From Rhodanobacter sp. (GTDB lineage Bacteria; Pseudomonadota; Gammaproteobacteria; Xanthomonadales; Rhodanobacteraceae), in the NCBI GenBank assembly GCA_004298015.1, contig SCSE01000035.1:51931-115930 (forward strand): DNA of 64,000 nt. The letters are read 5' to 3'. Shown one piece after another: positions 27,306-35,570 of this stretch. The number at the start of each line of letters is the position of its first letter. The stretch's first letter is position 1. The notes under the pieces are model-generated. The model did not search any database and had not been told where the DNA came from. It saw nothing but the letters and a program-made list of their open reading frames with translations. A program made the position numbers and the translations under genes.

Positions 27306-29126
27306 TCAGTCGACGCTGTATCCCCAGTGGTCGAGCATCGGCTGCAGGATCGGCAAGGCCGGCTCCAGCGCCTCGCGATAGCGCACCCACCGGTTCAGGC
27401 CCTTGCGGTTGACCGGCACGATGACCTGCGCGTAACTCGGTGTCGCGATATAGCCTTTGTCGCGCGCATGCTGGTCGAAATTCAGCATCGGCGTTGCATC
27501 CTCGATGCCGATGAAATCAGCGATCTGGCGGGTCCGCTCGGCCGTGTTGGCGACCAGGTCCTCGTAGCGCGAGATGAATACATTGGTGTTGAATACCGCC
27601 GCATGCTCCAGCCAGCATTCCATCGCCGTCACGTAGGCTGTCGCCAGGCGCTCGATCGTGGAGCACGCCATCGCCAGTACCGTGGAGCGGAAATTCTGCA
27701 TGTAGTTGCTGAGGATGACATCGCACGGATGGCGCAGCGCCAGGATGATCTTTGCTTCCGGAAACAGCCGGTGCATCATCGGCAACCACAGCATGTTCAT
27801 CGGATTCTTGTCGACCAGCTGGGTGTCCCAGCGGCGTGGCACCTTGCTGCAAGCCATGCTGACATAGGCCTTGCGCAGTTCATCGCAATCGCGCTGATCG
27901 AGTTTGTGCAGATCCTGCGGAAACTGGAAGTCCTGATTCGCCAACTGGTCGACCAGGATGTTGAAGAATGGGCGTTCGTCCATCGACTGCAGCCGGGGAT
28001 GCGCATCCAGCATCTGCTCCAGCAAGGTGGTACCGGAACGCGGAAAGCCGACGATGAACACTGGCGACTGCGACGCATCCGGCGCGCTCAGCTTCGGCCA
28101 TTGCCGATAGTCCGTCTCGCTCACACGTGTGACGGCCGTGGGCAGTACCGGCGCGTCCGGCGCAAAACGGTAAGGCACCACCACCCGCATCTCCTCAAGC
28201 TGGCTGGCGTGTGCCTTCTCCAGCGCCTGAAGCGCCGCCGACAGGTCGCCGAGCTTGTCGCAAACGCCTGCCAGCACGTAGTAATGGGCGTAGTCGCCGG
28301 GATTGCGTGGGCCGACGCGCTCCAGGATCGCCCTGGCGGTGGCAAGATCGCCCTGGCGTTGGGCCAAAGTGGCCTGTTGGTGAGCAATCTCCAGCCTCAC
28401 GTGTTCATCCGGATCGGGGTGCGCGGTGATGATCTCCTGCAGCAGGTTTTCGGCATCCTGCAGGCGATTTACGCGTTCGTAGACGCTGCCAAGCAGCAAC
28501 TTTGCCTTCAGGTGAAACGGGTCTATACGCAGGGTGTCTTCCAGTAACTCCTTCACCGTATTGGCTTCGCCCAACGCCAACAGCAGGCTGGCCAGCTCGA
28601 ATTGCAGCTCGGCGTCCAGCGGAACCCAGTGGCGCCAGGGCTTCAGCAGTTCGTCGACGCGATGGTCATCGCGGCACGCGGAACAAGCACGTGCGGCGTG
28701 GATGCGGATGACTGGGGATTGTGGATCGTTTGCAAAAGCATTCAGCAACGCCTCGCGCGCGCCAAGATAGTCCTGGCCCTGCAACTTGAGCAGACCGAGA
28801 TTGAACCATTGCTCGGCATTGTCAGGCGCCAGCTTCAAGGAGGTCGTATAAGCCGCCTCAGCCTCCGTCATCGCCCCGGTATCACGCAGTGCGGTCGCGT
28901 AATTGCCCCAATGCACGGCGTTGTCCGGTTGCAGCTCGGTGAGCTCGGCGAATATCGCCAGGGCCTGGTCCGGCTTTTGCTGTTCGCGCAGACTCACAGC
29001 CAGCAGCAACAGCAGATCCTGATCCTGCGGGCGCTGGCGCAGCTGTTGGCGCGCCAGGCGCTCTGCGCTGCCGAATTGACCGCCCTGCAGCGCCGCGAAA
29101 ACCTCTTGAGTGGAATAAGTCGTCAT
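27306..29126 (-). CDS. TPR-containing sulfotransferase (third of three)
   Basis: This 606-residue protein has about seven TPRs over residues 1-310 (VHWGNYATALRDTGAMTEAE, WFNLGLLKLQGQDYLGA). A sulfotransferase domain follows, with GFPRSGTT at 360-367, LVDKNPMN and ALRHPCDVILSNYMQNF. The last is the classical 3'-phosphate-binding motif. The gene lies just downstream of a TonB-dependent receptor on the same strand. Its ribosome binding site (GAAGG) abuts the T-tract of the terminator between them, so its expression may depend on read-through. Confidence 0.87.
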   Translation of the reverse strand: MTTYSTQEVFAALQGGQFGSAERLARQQLRQRPQDQDLLLLLAVSLREQQKPDQALAIFAELTELQPDNAVHWGNYATALRDTGAMTEAEAAYTTSLKLAPDNAEQWFNLGLLKLQGQDYLGAREALLNAFANDPQSPVIRIHAARACSACRDDHRVDELLKPWRHWVPLDAELQFELASLLLALGEANTVKELLEDTLRIDPFHLKAKLLLGSVYERVNRLQDAENLLQEIITAHPDPDEHVRLEIAHQQATLAQRQGDLATARAILERVGPRNPGDYAHYYVLAGVCDKLGDLSAALQALEKAHASQLEEMRVVVPYRFAPDAPVLPTAVTRVSETDYRQWPKLSAPDASQSPVFIVGFPRSGTTLLEQMLDAHPRLQSMDERPFFNILVDQLANQDFQFPQDLHKLDQRDCDELRKAYVSMACSKVPRRWDTQLVDKNPMNMLWLPMMHRLFPEAKIILALRHPCDVILSNYMQNFRSTVLAMACSTIERLATAYVTAMECWLEHAAVFNTNVFISRYEDLVANTAERTRQIADFIGIEDATPMLNFDQHARDKGYIATPSYAQVIVPVNRKGLNRWVRYREALEPALPILQPMLDHWGYSVD

Positions 29127-29134
29127 AAGCCTTC

Positions 29135-29170
29135 AAAAAAAAGAGCCGCACGAGATTACTCGTACGGCTC
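29135..29170 (-). terminator. Intrinsic terminator/attenuator between receptor and sulfotransferase
   Basis: Read on the minus strand: stem GAGCCGTACGAG, loop TAAT, stem CTCGTGCGGCTC, then eight T. It lies between the receptor stop (29202) and the sulfotransferase ATG (29126), only nine bases before that ATG. Confidence 0.9.
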
Positions 29171-29201
29171 GAAAGGACAAACCTCTTGTGTGGTCAGATG
29201 A

Positions 29202-32198
29202 TCAGAATTTCACCGTCACGCGGCCCCAGAAATAGCGGCCCAACAGGTCGAAGTTGCTCGGATCGGTGTTCGCATTCAGCGTGTTGTTCGCATACAGGAA
29301 CGGCGGCTGCTTGTTGAACACGTTGTTGACACCGAACGATACGCGGGTGTTGTACGGCTCGATGTTGTAGCCGATCGACACGTCGTTGTAGACCGTGGCA
29401 CCGTACTTGAATACCACGCCGTGCAACTGCGACTGCGGATAACGCGTAACCTGCGCCGGGAAGGTATCCTGCGACGGGCTCTTCGAACCGTTCTGGAAGC
29501 GACCGATGTAGCGCATCCGCCAGGAAGCGTCCCAGTTGCCCAGGTTCCAGTTCAGGAAGCCCGAACCACGCCAGCGCGGGAACAGACAGACGCCGCCGCC
29601 ACTCGGGCAGGCGGCCGCCTGCGACGAGCCGAACGGCATGAAGTGGCCGGCATCATGATAAATCGCGTTGCCCGCCACACCCGGTGCGGTCTGCTGGTCG
29701 TAACGTGCAAGATACGTAGCGTCCACCCCGAGCAGGAAGCTACCGAAGGAGAACTGCGGGATCCTGTAGCGCAACGACATGTCCACACCCTTCACGTCGG
29801 TACGCCCCAGGTTGCCGGTGGGCTCGACTATCTGCGCGATCTGGCCCGGATTGGTGCTGCTGGGACCTTGGCGCGTGATCAGCGGGCAGTACTTGGTGAT
29901 ACCGGCGTAACACAGGTTGAGTACGGTCTGCGCACCGATCGGCGCGATGGTGTTATTCAGGTAGACACGCCACACGTCGGCGCTCACCGACAGTCCCTGG
30001 ACGTAGTGCGGCGAATAGACAAAGCCCAAATCGAAGGTCTTGCCTTGTTCCGGCCCCAACGGGAAGCCGGCGTATTGTGAGCCTGACGCGATGCCCTTGA
30101 TTTGCTGACCGAGGGCCACGTCCTGGTTGACGAAGCTGCCGTTGGTCGGCACGTTGACGCAGGCCGGATTGCCGCCGCCGGTATAGCCATTGCAGGGGTC
30201 GTTGCTGAGCTTGGGCGCATCGCTCGCCGCCGAGCCATACACGTCAGTGATCGTCGGGGCGCGGAATACCTCGGCTACCGTGCCGCGCAGCAACAAGTCG
30301 TTGATCGGGCGGTATTCCACCGCAAACTTGGTGTTGTTGGTGCTGCCGAAGGTGCTGAACTTGGAGTAACGATCACCGATGGTGACGTTCAGAGCCTGGA
30401 TACCTGGCAGATTCGACAGGATCGGCACGAACAACTCGCCGTAGGCTTCCTTGACATTGTAGTTGCCGCGCAGCCCCGACGCACACTGGCTACCCAAGGT
30501 GCAGTTGCCGGTCGCCGGGTCGATCAACAGCAACGGATCGACGATGCTGTTGGTGAACTCGGTGCGGTAGGAGCCGCCCATGGCGAGCTGAACCGTACCG
30601 GCCGGCAGATCGAACAAGCCACCGTTCAGGTCCACCGAGTAGACCTTCTCGATACTGTAGTTGTTGCTGATCGCCGGCACTGCCGCCGCCTGCAATGCCT
30701 TGACCGAGTTGGGATCGAACAGGTTGAACGGGTTGAACGGGGTGCAACCATTGCTGATGGGCGCGCTGGGCGTACCGCAGGTCACCACACCGGTGGCCGG
30801 GTCCAGGAAGGAGGGCCCGAGATCCTTGTTGAGCTGGCCCTGATTCGGTAGGCCGCGGGTGATCAACGTCTGCGAGTAATGGCCGTAGCCGATACCCGCA
30901 TCATAGTTCCAATCCTGGCCAAAGACGGTGAAATCGCCTTTCAGTCCAGCGTGTATCTGATCGGTAGAAGTGCCGTAATTGGCGCTGCGATTACCGGCTG
31001 CGACCAGACGAGCGCGGAAATCGTAGCCGGCCGAGGAGAACGGCACACCGAACGGGTTGTAATAGCTGTCCTTGGAGATCACGGCACCATACGGTGAGCC
31101 ATAAAGCGGCGGCGCCAACTGGAAGCCTGACGTGGTCTTGTTATGGTAGGCGTCCATGTACGCCGTCACATGGTCACCCAGGTTATAGGTGCCGTTAACG
31201 AACATGCTGGTACGTTCCTGCGGCGTCATGATCAGGTTGACGGTCGCATAGTTGTACTTGTCGGCATTGGTGAAGCAGTGGTAGTCGGTCGAGGTATTCT
31301 GGCCACTGGCTCCTGTATTCGCCGCCACGTTGCCGCAGCCGTACTGAGCTGCCAATGAACCCGGCTGAAACGTTCCGTCCGAATTGGCGCCCGGCAGTTG
31401 GATACGGCCGTGCGGCGGGAAGCTCGAACCACCGATGTAGCTGTAGATCGGTGTACCGGTGCTGCCGTAGATCGAGACCGCGTTCTGCGAGAATTTGCGT
31501 GCGCTGGCCTGTACGGCATCGGTCTTGTTGTAGTCGATGCCGGCCATGATGCTGCCTTTGTCCGAGGTCTGGCCAAAGGTGAACTGGAAGCCGCGGCTTG
31601 CGCCGTCGTTGTGATCGGACTCGCCGTAGTTCAACGTCAGCTGGGCGCCCTGGTAGTCCTTCTTCAGGATGAAGTTGACCACGCCGCCGATTGCATCGGA
31701 GCCGTAGACCGACGATGCGCCGGTGGTCAGCACCTCGACGCGCTCGATCATGTCGGCCGGGATCGAGTTCGGATCCTGGTTGATGATGCGCTTGCCATTG
31801 ATCAGTAGCAGGGTGCGCTGTGCACCCAGGCCACGCAGGCCGACCGTCGAACCGCCGGTGCCGCCGCTGTTGTTGACCTGCGGATTGACGTTGCCGCCGG
31901 TTACCGCCGGCAGGTCCTGCAGGATGTCGCCCAGGGTCAGCTTGCCGGTTGCCTTGATCTGCGCCGCGTCGATGGTGACCACCGGATTGGACGTTTCCAG
32001 ATCCACACGCCGGATGTGCGAACCGGTGACGACCACCGTCTGCAGCGTCTGGGCTTTTTTCGCATTGGGCTGGTTGGCCGCGGCCTGAGTACCCGTGTCC
32101 TGGGCAAAGGCGGCGCCGGACGCACCGACGGCAATGACGGCGCCGAGCGAAAGCCCGAGGCGAACCGCCGTAGAAAGTTTCTTGACCCCAAGTTTCAT
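29202..32198 (-). CDS. TonB-dependent outer-membrane receptor, oar/RagA-like
   Basis: This 998-residue receptor starts at MKLGVKKLS behind a GGAGGG site; the frame runs 29 codons further without support. A signal peptide ends at AAFA. The plug follows (TLQTVVVTGSHIRRVDLETS, LLLINGKRII, VEVLTTGASSVYGSDAIGGV), then a barrel ending in GRVTVKF with the expected terminal Phe. It shares the plug style of the other receptor in this window, so they are paralogues. The substrate is unknown; many such receptors take up peptides or glycans rather than siderophores. Confidence 0.92.
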   Translation of the reverse strand: MKLGVKKLSTAVRLGLSLGAVIAVGASGAAFAQDTGTQAAANQPNAKKAQTLQTVVVTGSHIRRVDLETSNPVVTIDAAQIKATGKLTLGDILQDLPAVTGGNVNPQVNNSGGTGGSTVGLRGLGAQRTLLLINGKRIINQDPNSIPADMIERVEVLTTGASSVYGSDAIGGVVNFILKKDYQGAQLTLNYGESDHNDGASRGFQFTFGQTSDKGSIMAGIDYNKTDAVQASARKFSQNAVSIYGSTGTPIYSYIGGSSFPPHGRIQLPGANSDGTFQPGSLAAQYGCGNVAANTGASGQNTSTDYHCFTNADKYNYATVNLIMTPQERTSMFVNGTYNLGDHVTAYMDAYHNKTTSGFQLAPPLYGSPYGAVISKDSYYNPFGVPFSSAGYDFRARLVAAGNRSANYGTSTDQIHAGLKGDFTVFGQDWNYDAGIGYGHYSQTLITRGLPNQGQLNKDLGPSFLDPATGVVTCGTPSAPISNGCTPFNPFNLFDPNSVKALQAAAVPAISNNYSIEKVYSVDLNGGLFDLPAGTVQLAMGGSYRTEFTNSIVDPLLLIDPATGNCTLGSQCASGLRGNYNVKEAYGELFVPILSNLPGIQALNVTIGDRYSKFSTFGSTNNTKFAVEYRPINDLLLRGTVAEVFRAPTITDVYGSAASDAPKLSNDPCNGYTGGGNPACVNVPTNGSFVNQDVALGQQIKGIASGSQYAGFPLGPEQGKTFDLGFVYSPHYVQGLSVSADVWRVYLNNTIAPIGAQTVLNLCYAGITKYCPLITRQGPSSTNPGQIAQIVEPTGNLGRTDVKGVDMSLRYRIPQFSFGSFLLGVDATYLARYDQQTAPGVAGNAIYHDAGHFMPFGSSQAAACPSGGGVCLFPRWRGSGFLNWNLGNWDASWRMRYIGRFQNGSKSPSQDTFPAQVTRYPQSQLHGVVFKYGATVYNDVSIGYNIEPYNTRVSFGVNNVFNKQPPFLYANNTLNANTDPSNFDLLGRYFWGRVTVKF

Positions 32199-32968
32199 GA
32201 AATGACCCTCCGAATTGTTACCAACATAAAACAGAAAAATATCTGCCCCAAGACTTGCGATATGAGCGGATCGCCACCACGGCAACCAGCTGACCGCCCT
32301 ACAGCGACGGCGCAGACTAACAGCTAACTAACATCCTGTGAAAGGCGGAGTAGGCGGTCCAGCTACCTGCGTTCACCGGCCTGCCCGTTGCCTGCTTTGC
32401 GCCTCCAAAGTTTCGCATCCCGTTTCCAATGCGCGCTTTATCACGCTTATTTAATGTTTTGTCAACGCGTCGTCTTACGCAATAACTTGCGTTCCACCAC
32501 GGATTGCAGCCAAACCCGCCCCCGCCATGACGAGGCTTGCGCAATAGTTCCCTTTGTAACGGTCTTCGTCGGGGACGGGTTCAGAAACCCAGAGCGTAAT
32601 ATGTTGCGACTCGCCACCAACATCGGTTTCCCTTGATGGGGCAATTCGCCAGGGCAGCGCCCACCTTATGCCTCGCAGCCCTGGCTCACATGCACCCGGC
32701 CAGGTCACGCTTGAACGGGACGCCCGCATTGCAGGAGTGGATGATCTGCAGACTCGGCACTGAGTTGCCGGCAAGAATTCCAAAAAAATGCCTTTCGCAC
32801 ATCAACACCATGGCCGGGGTCGGTCAATGGGGTGACGGTCGTGGAACGACCATGAACATGCCCGCTGGATTTTGCCGATCTGCGCGTGCGCTACAAGCTG
32901 AAGCCCCCCGCCGCCACGCCACCCCGCCGCATGCTATGTTTTGCCTGCCACTTGTGAGGGGGTGTGTG
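32199..32968. other. Divergent intergenic region receptor / degV
   Basis: About 770 bp with no supported gene. The part near 32440-32470 is AT-rich (TTATCACGCTTATTTAATG) and is a plausible receptor promoter region. The family A-E repeats were not found here. Confidence 0.4.
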
Positions 32969-33913
32969 ATGCGGATAGGTCTGGCTATCGATGCGGCTTG
33001 CGATCTTTCGCAGGCGTTCCTGCAGGAAAACCATATCGCGGTGATGCCGATCACCGTCAAGGTGGACGGCAAGGTGTTCATGGACGATCGCGAGCCGGCG
33101 GAGATCCAGCGCTTTATCGACAGCGAGCTCGGCAGCCGCAGCCACACCGCGGAAACCAAGCCCTGCCCGATCGATGAGGTACAGAAGCTGTTTCTCGAAC
33201 GGCTGGTGCTGGAGCAGGACTGCGTGTTCTGCCTGACCATCACCGCCACCCGCAGCCCGATCAACGACCATGTGAACCGCGCCAGTTTCGCCATCCTGAA
33301 GAATTACCGCCAGGTCCGCGAACGGGCGCAGATACCCGGGCCGTTCATGATGCGCGTAGTGGATACACGCAACGTGTTTGCCGGCTCGGCGCCCGCCATT
33401 TACGAAGCCAACCGGATGATTCGCGCGGGCGACAATCCTGCTGCGATCCGCGAAAGGCTTACCCATATCGCCAACCACAGTTATGGCTACATGCTGCCCC
33501 GCGACCTGTACTACCTGCGCGCCCGCGCCAAAAAGAAGAACGACCGCAGTGTCAGCCTGTTCAGCGCCATGCTGGGTTCGGCGTTGGATATCAAGCCGCT
33601 GCTGCGCTGCTATCAGGGCGAAACCGGACCCGTAGGCAAGGTGCGCGGATTCGAACAGGGTGCGGAGGCGCTGTTCGGATACGCCGCCCAGCGGGTCCGC
33701 GCCGGCTTGCTGGTCCCCATGATCTGTGTGAGCTATGGCGGTGATCTTTCCGTGTTGCCGACCCTGCCCGGCTACCCGGAGCTGCGCAGCGCCTGTGAGG
33801 AAACCGGTATCGAACTGATGGAAGCACCGATGAGCATTACCGGCATGGTCAATGTGGGCCAGGGCGCCGTGGTACTGGGCTTTGCCGCCGAAGAGCACGT
33901 CGCCGAGTTCTGA
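32969..33913 (+). CDS. DegV family fatty-acid-binding protein
   Basis: The 314-residue protein begins MRIGLAIDAACDLSQAFL, the DegV N-terminus. It keeps the early block MPITVKVDGKVFMDD and the second-domain block VVDTRNVFAGSAPAIYEA. DegV/FakB proteins bind a fatty acid; in Firmicutes they feed it to the kinase FakA. No FakA partner is seen here. The ATG at 32969 follows a GAGGGGG site. The start lies far inside a longer open frame whose upstream part has no family similarity. Confidence 0.85.
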   Translation: MRIGLAIDAACDLSQAFLQENHIAVMPITVKVDGKVFMDDREPAEIQRFIDSELGSRSHTAETKPCPIDEVQKLFLERLVLEQDCVFCLTITATRSPINDHVNRASFAILKNYRQVRERAQIPGPFMMRVVDTRNVFAGSAPAIYEANRMIRAGDNPAAIRERLTHIANHSYGYMLPRDLYYLRARAKKKNDRSVSLFSAMLGSALDIKPLLRCYQGETGPVGKVRGFEQGAEALFGYAAQRVRAGLLVPMICVSYGGDLSVLPTLPGYPELRSACEETGIELMEAPMSITGMVNVGQGAVVLGFAAEEHVAEF

Positions 33914-33952
33914 GACGATTGCGCCCAGCCTGCCCGATCCCGACTCCCCACC

Positions 33953-34091
33953 TGTTGCTTGCGCAATGTCACGAATCTGTTTCAGGGGGCCTTTGGTGGC
34001 TGCGGACTGCCAATCTCTGCCTGACCCCATCCGGTCGGAGATGGCCATTCCAGCCATGCGCCAAAGCAGGCCGCAGCCGATGGCTGATCGA
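33953..34091 (-). repeat. Dispersed repeat family A, copy A5
   Basis: On the minus strand it reads CATGGCTGGAATGGCC, CCGGATGGGGTCAGGC, GATTGGCAGTCCGCAGCC and GATTCGTGACATTGCGC. A linker with TGGCAACCCGTGCCTCGGCG connects it to palindrome D3. Confidence 0.6.
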
Positions 34092-34117
34092 AACTTCCGT
34101 GGCAACCCGTGCCTCGG

Positions 34118-34192
34118 CGTAGGGGGGACACGGTCTGCCGGTGCTTCCCGGACGCATCAGGACGACGCGCGGCGGACGGTGTCCGTCCTACC
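34118..34192. repeat. REP-like palindromic repeat family D, copy D3
   Basis: Arms CGTAGGGGGGACACGGTCTG and GCGGACGGTGTCCGTCCTAC flank a diverged centre. It lies between convergent degV and SDR genes. Confidence 0.65.
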
Positions 34193-34288
34193 GGATTTCA
34201 CCGGACCCAGCGGCGGCCTGGAACTACGCGCGCCATGTATGCCCCGAATCGCGGCATAGGGCGGCCACGGCCGACCGGCTTGGCGCCA

Positions 34289-35071
34289 TCAGAACCCATC
34301 GTTGAGGAAGCCGCCATCGACCGCCAGTATTTGCCCGGTGATGTAGCTGGCTGCGGGAAGGCACAAAAACGCAATCGCCGCCGCCACCTCCTCCGGCTCG
34401 CCGATCCGCTGCAGCGGCGTGTGCTCGAGCACTTCATCCAGATAGTCGGTATCCGCCAGCGCCGGCTCCGAACGCTGGGTACGGATATACCAGGGTGCCA
34501 CCGCGTTGACGCGGATGCCGTCCACGGCCCACTCCGCCGCGAGGTTGCGGGTGAGTTGGTGCAGCGCAGCCTTGCTCATGCCGTAAGGCGAACCGGTGCG
34601 TACATGGGTGATACCCGATACCGAGCCGACGTTGACGATCGCCGCGTTGGCATGCTGCACCAGTTGCGGGTGCGCCAATCGGCACATCTCGAAGGCGGAG
34701 AACAGGTTCTGCTCGAAGATCGCCCGGACCTCCCCGGCCACATAGTCCAGCGTGGCCTTCGGCTGGTTGCCGCCGGCATTGTTGACTAGCAGGGACAGCG
34801 GCGCCGCGAGGTCGGCAATCCAGTCGAAAACCGCCAGCCGCCCTTCCGCCTCGGTCAGGTCGGCGCCGAAAGCCATGACCTCGATCCCGGGAAAGTCGTC
34901 ACCCAGCTCCACCCGAACCTGCTCAAGGTGATCCTCGTCGCGCGCCACCAGCAGCAGATCGGCACCGAGACCGGCCAGCTCGCGCGCGGCGGCATAGCCA
35001 ATACCCTTGCTGGCGCCGGTGACCAGGGCGGTATGACCTTGCAGTTGCCAGGCGTCGATGCGGCTGTTCAT
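34289..35071 (-). CDS. Short-chain dehydrogenase (tropinone reductase-like SDR)
   Basis: This 260-residue classical SDR has TGASKGIGYAAARELA, VNNAGGNQPKATLD, the catalytic Ser in VGSVSGI and the YGMSKAAL motif, followed by PWYIRT. The ending GQILAVDGGFLNDGF is typical of the family. It oxidises or reduces an unknown carbonyl compound. The start at 35071 was preferred to a GTG two codons upstream; the ribosome binding site is weak either way. Confidence 0.87.
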   Translation of the reverse strand: MNSRIDAWQLQGHTALVTGASKGIGYAAARELAGLGADLLLVARDEDHLEQVRVELGDDFPGIEVMAFGADLTEAEGRLAVFDWIADLAAPLSLLVNNAGGNQPKATLDYVAGEVRAIFEQNLFSAFEMCRLAHPQLVQHANAAIVNVGSVSGITHVRTGSPYGMSKAALHQLTRNLAAEWAVDGIRVNAVAPWYIRTQRSEPALADTDYLDEVLEHTPLQRIGEPEEVAAAIAFLCLPAASYITGQILAVDGGFLNDGF

Positions 35072-35177
35072 CGGCACAGCTTAAAACCTCACCGCTGGCA
35101 CGCCTAGTAGGGTATCACTTGCCTGCGCCGACACCGCGCGGGAAACTCCAGCGCGTACCCACAACCCGAGCGCCGCC

Positions 35178-35378
35178 ATGAAATCCTTGCCGATGCTGCT
35201 GTGCATGCTCGCTCTCGGCGCCTGCTCGTCGGGCAAACCGCCGAAACCGCGGGCCCAGGCCGTCGCTACGCCTTTCGACGCGCTCAAGGCCAAGGAGCAA
35301 CAGGCCCGCGATGTGCAGAAAATCGTCGACAAACAGGCAGCGCAGCAGCGCAAACAAATTCAGGCGCAACAGCGCTAG
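35178..35378 (+). CDS. Small lipoprotein
   Basis: A 66-residue protein with signal MKSLPMLLCMLALGAC, lipobox LGAC (Cys16). A helical, Gln/Lys/Ala-rich tail (KEQQARDVQKIVDKQAAQQR) follows that could form a coiled coil. Its TAG stop is made by the first three bases of repeat B1, so the C-terminus may have been altered when the element arrived. Function is unknown. Confidence 0.65.
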   Translation: MKSLPMLLCMLALGACSSGKPPKPRAQAVATPFDALKAKEQQARDVQKIVDKQAAQQRKQIQAQQR

Positions 35379-35538
35379 GCGCGTGGGCCGCAGGAACTTT
35401 GGATAGCGAGATGGCGCTATCGCCACAGGATGGGGCTATCGGACGGCGCGCATCGTGGTTCCATGCAAGCCTGACGAGAGACGCGGCCTATGCATGAGAG
35501 CACCATCGCAGCCCGAAGATTTCACGGCTACGCTCCTG
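35376..35538 (+). repeat. MITE-like repeat family B, copy B1
   Basis: This ~163-bp element starts TAGGCGCGTGGGCCGCAGG and ends with the near inverse CACGGCTACGCTCCTG. The inner blocks are TTTGGATAGCGAGATGGCG, TGGTTCCATGCAAGCCTGAC and GAGAGCACCATCGCAGCCC. It sits between the lipoprotein stop and the convergent sppA. It is the most diverged of the four copies. Confidence 0.75.
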
Positions 35539-35570
35539 GCCCCGCCTGCGCCGAGGCACCTGCTGCACGC

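Noticed and set aside
35376..35538. Integron attC site reading of repeat B
   Set aside because: The element is symmetric at its ends but lacks attC core sites, no integrase is visible, and neighbouring genes are in mixed orientation.
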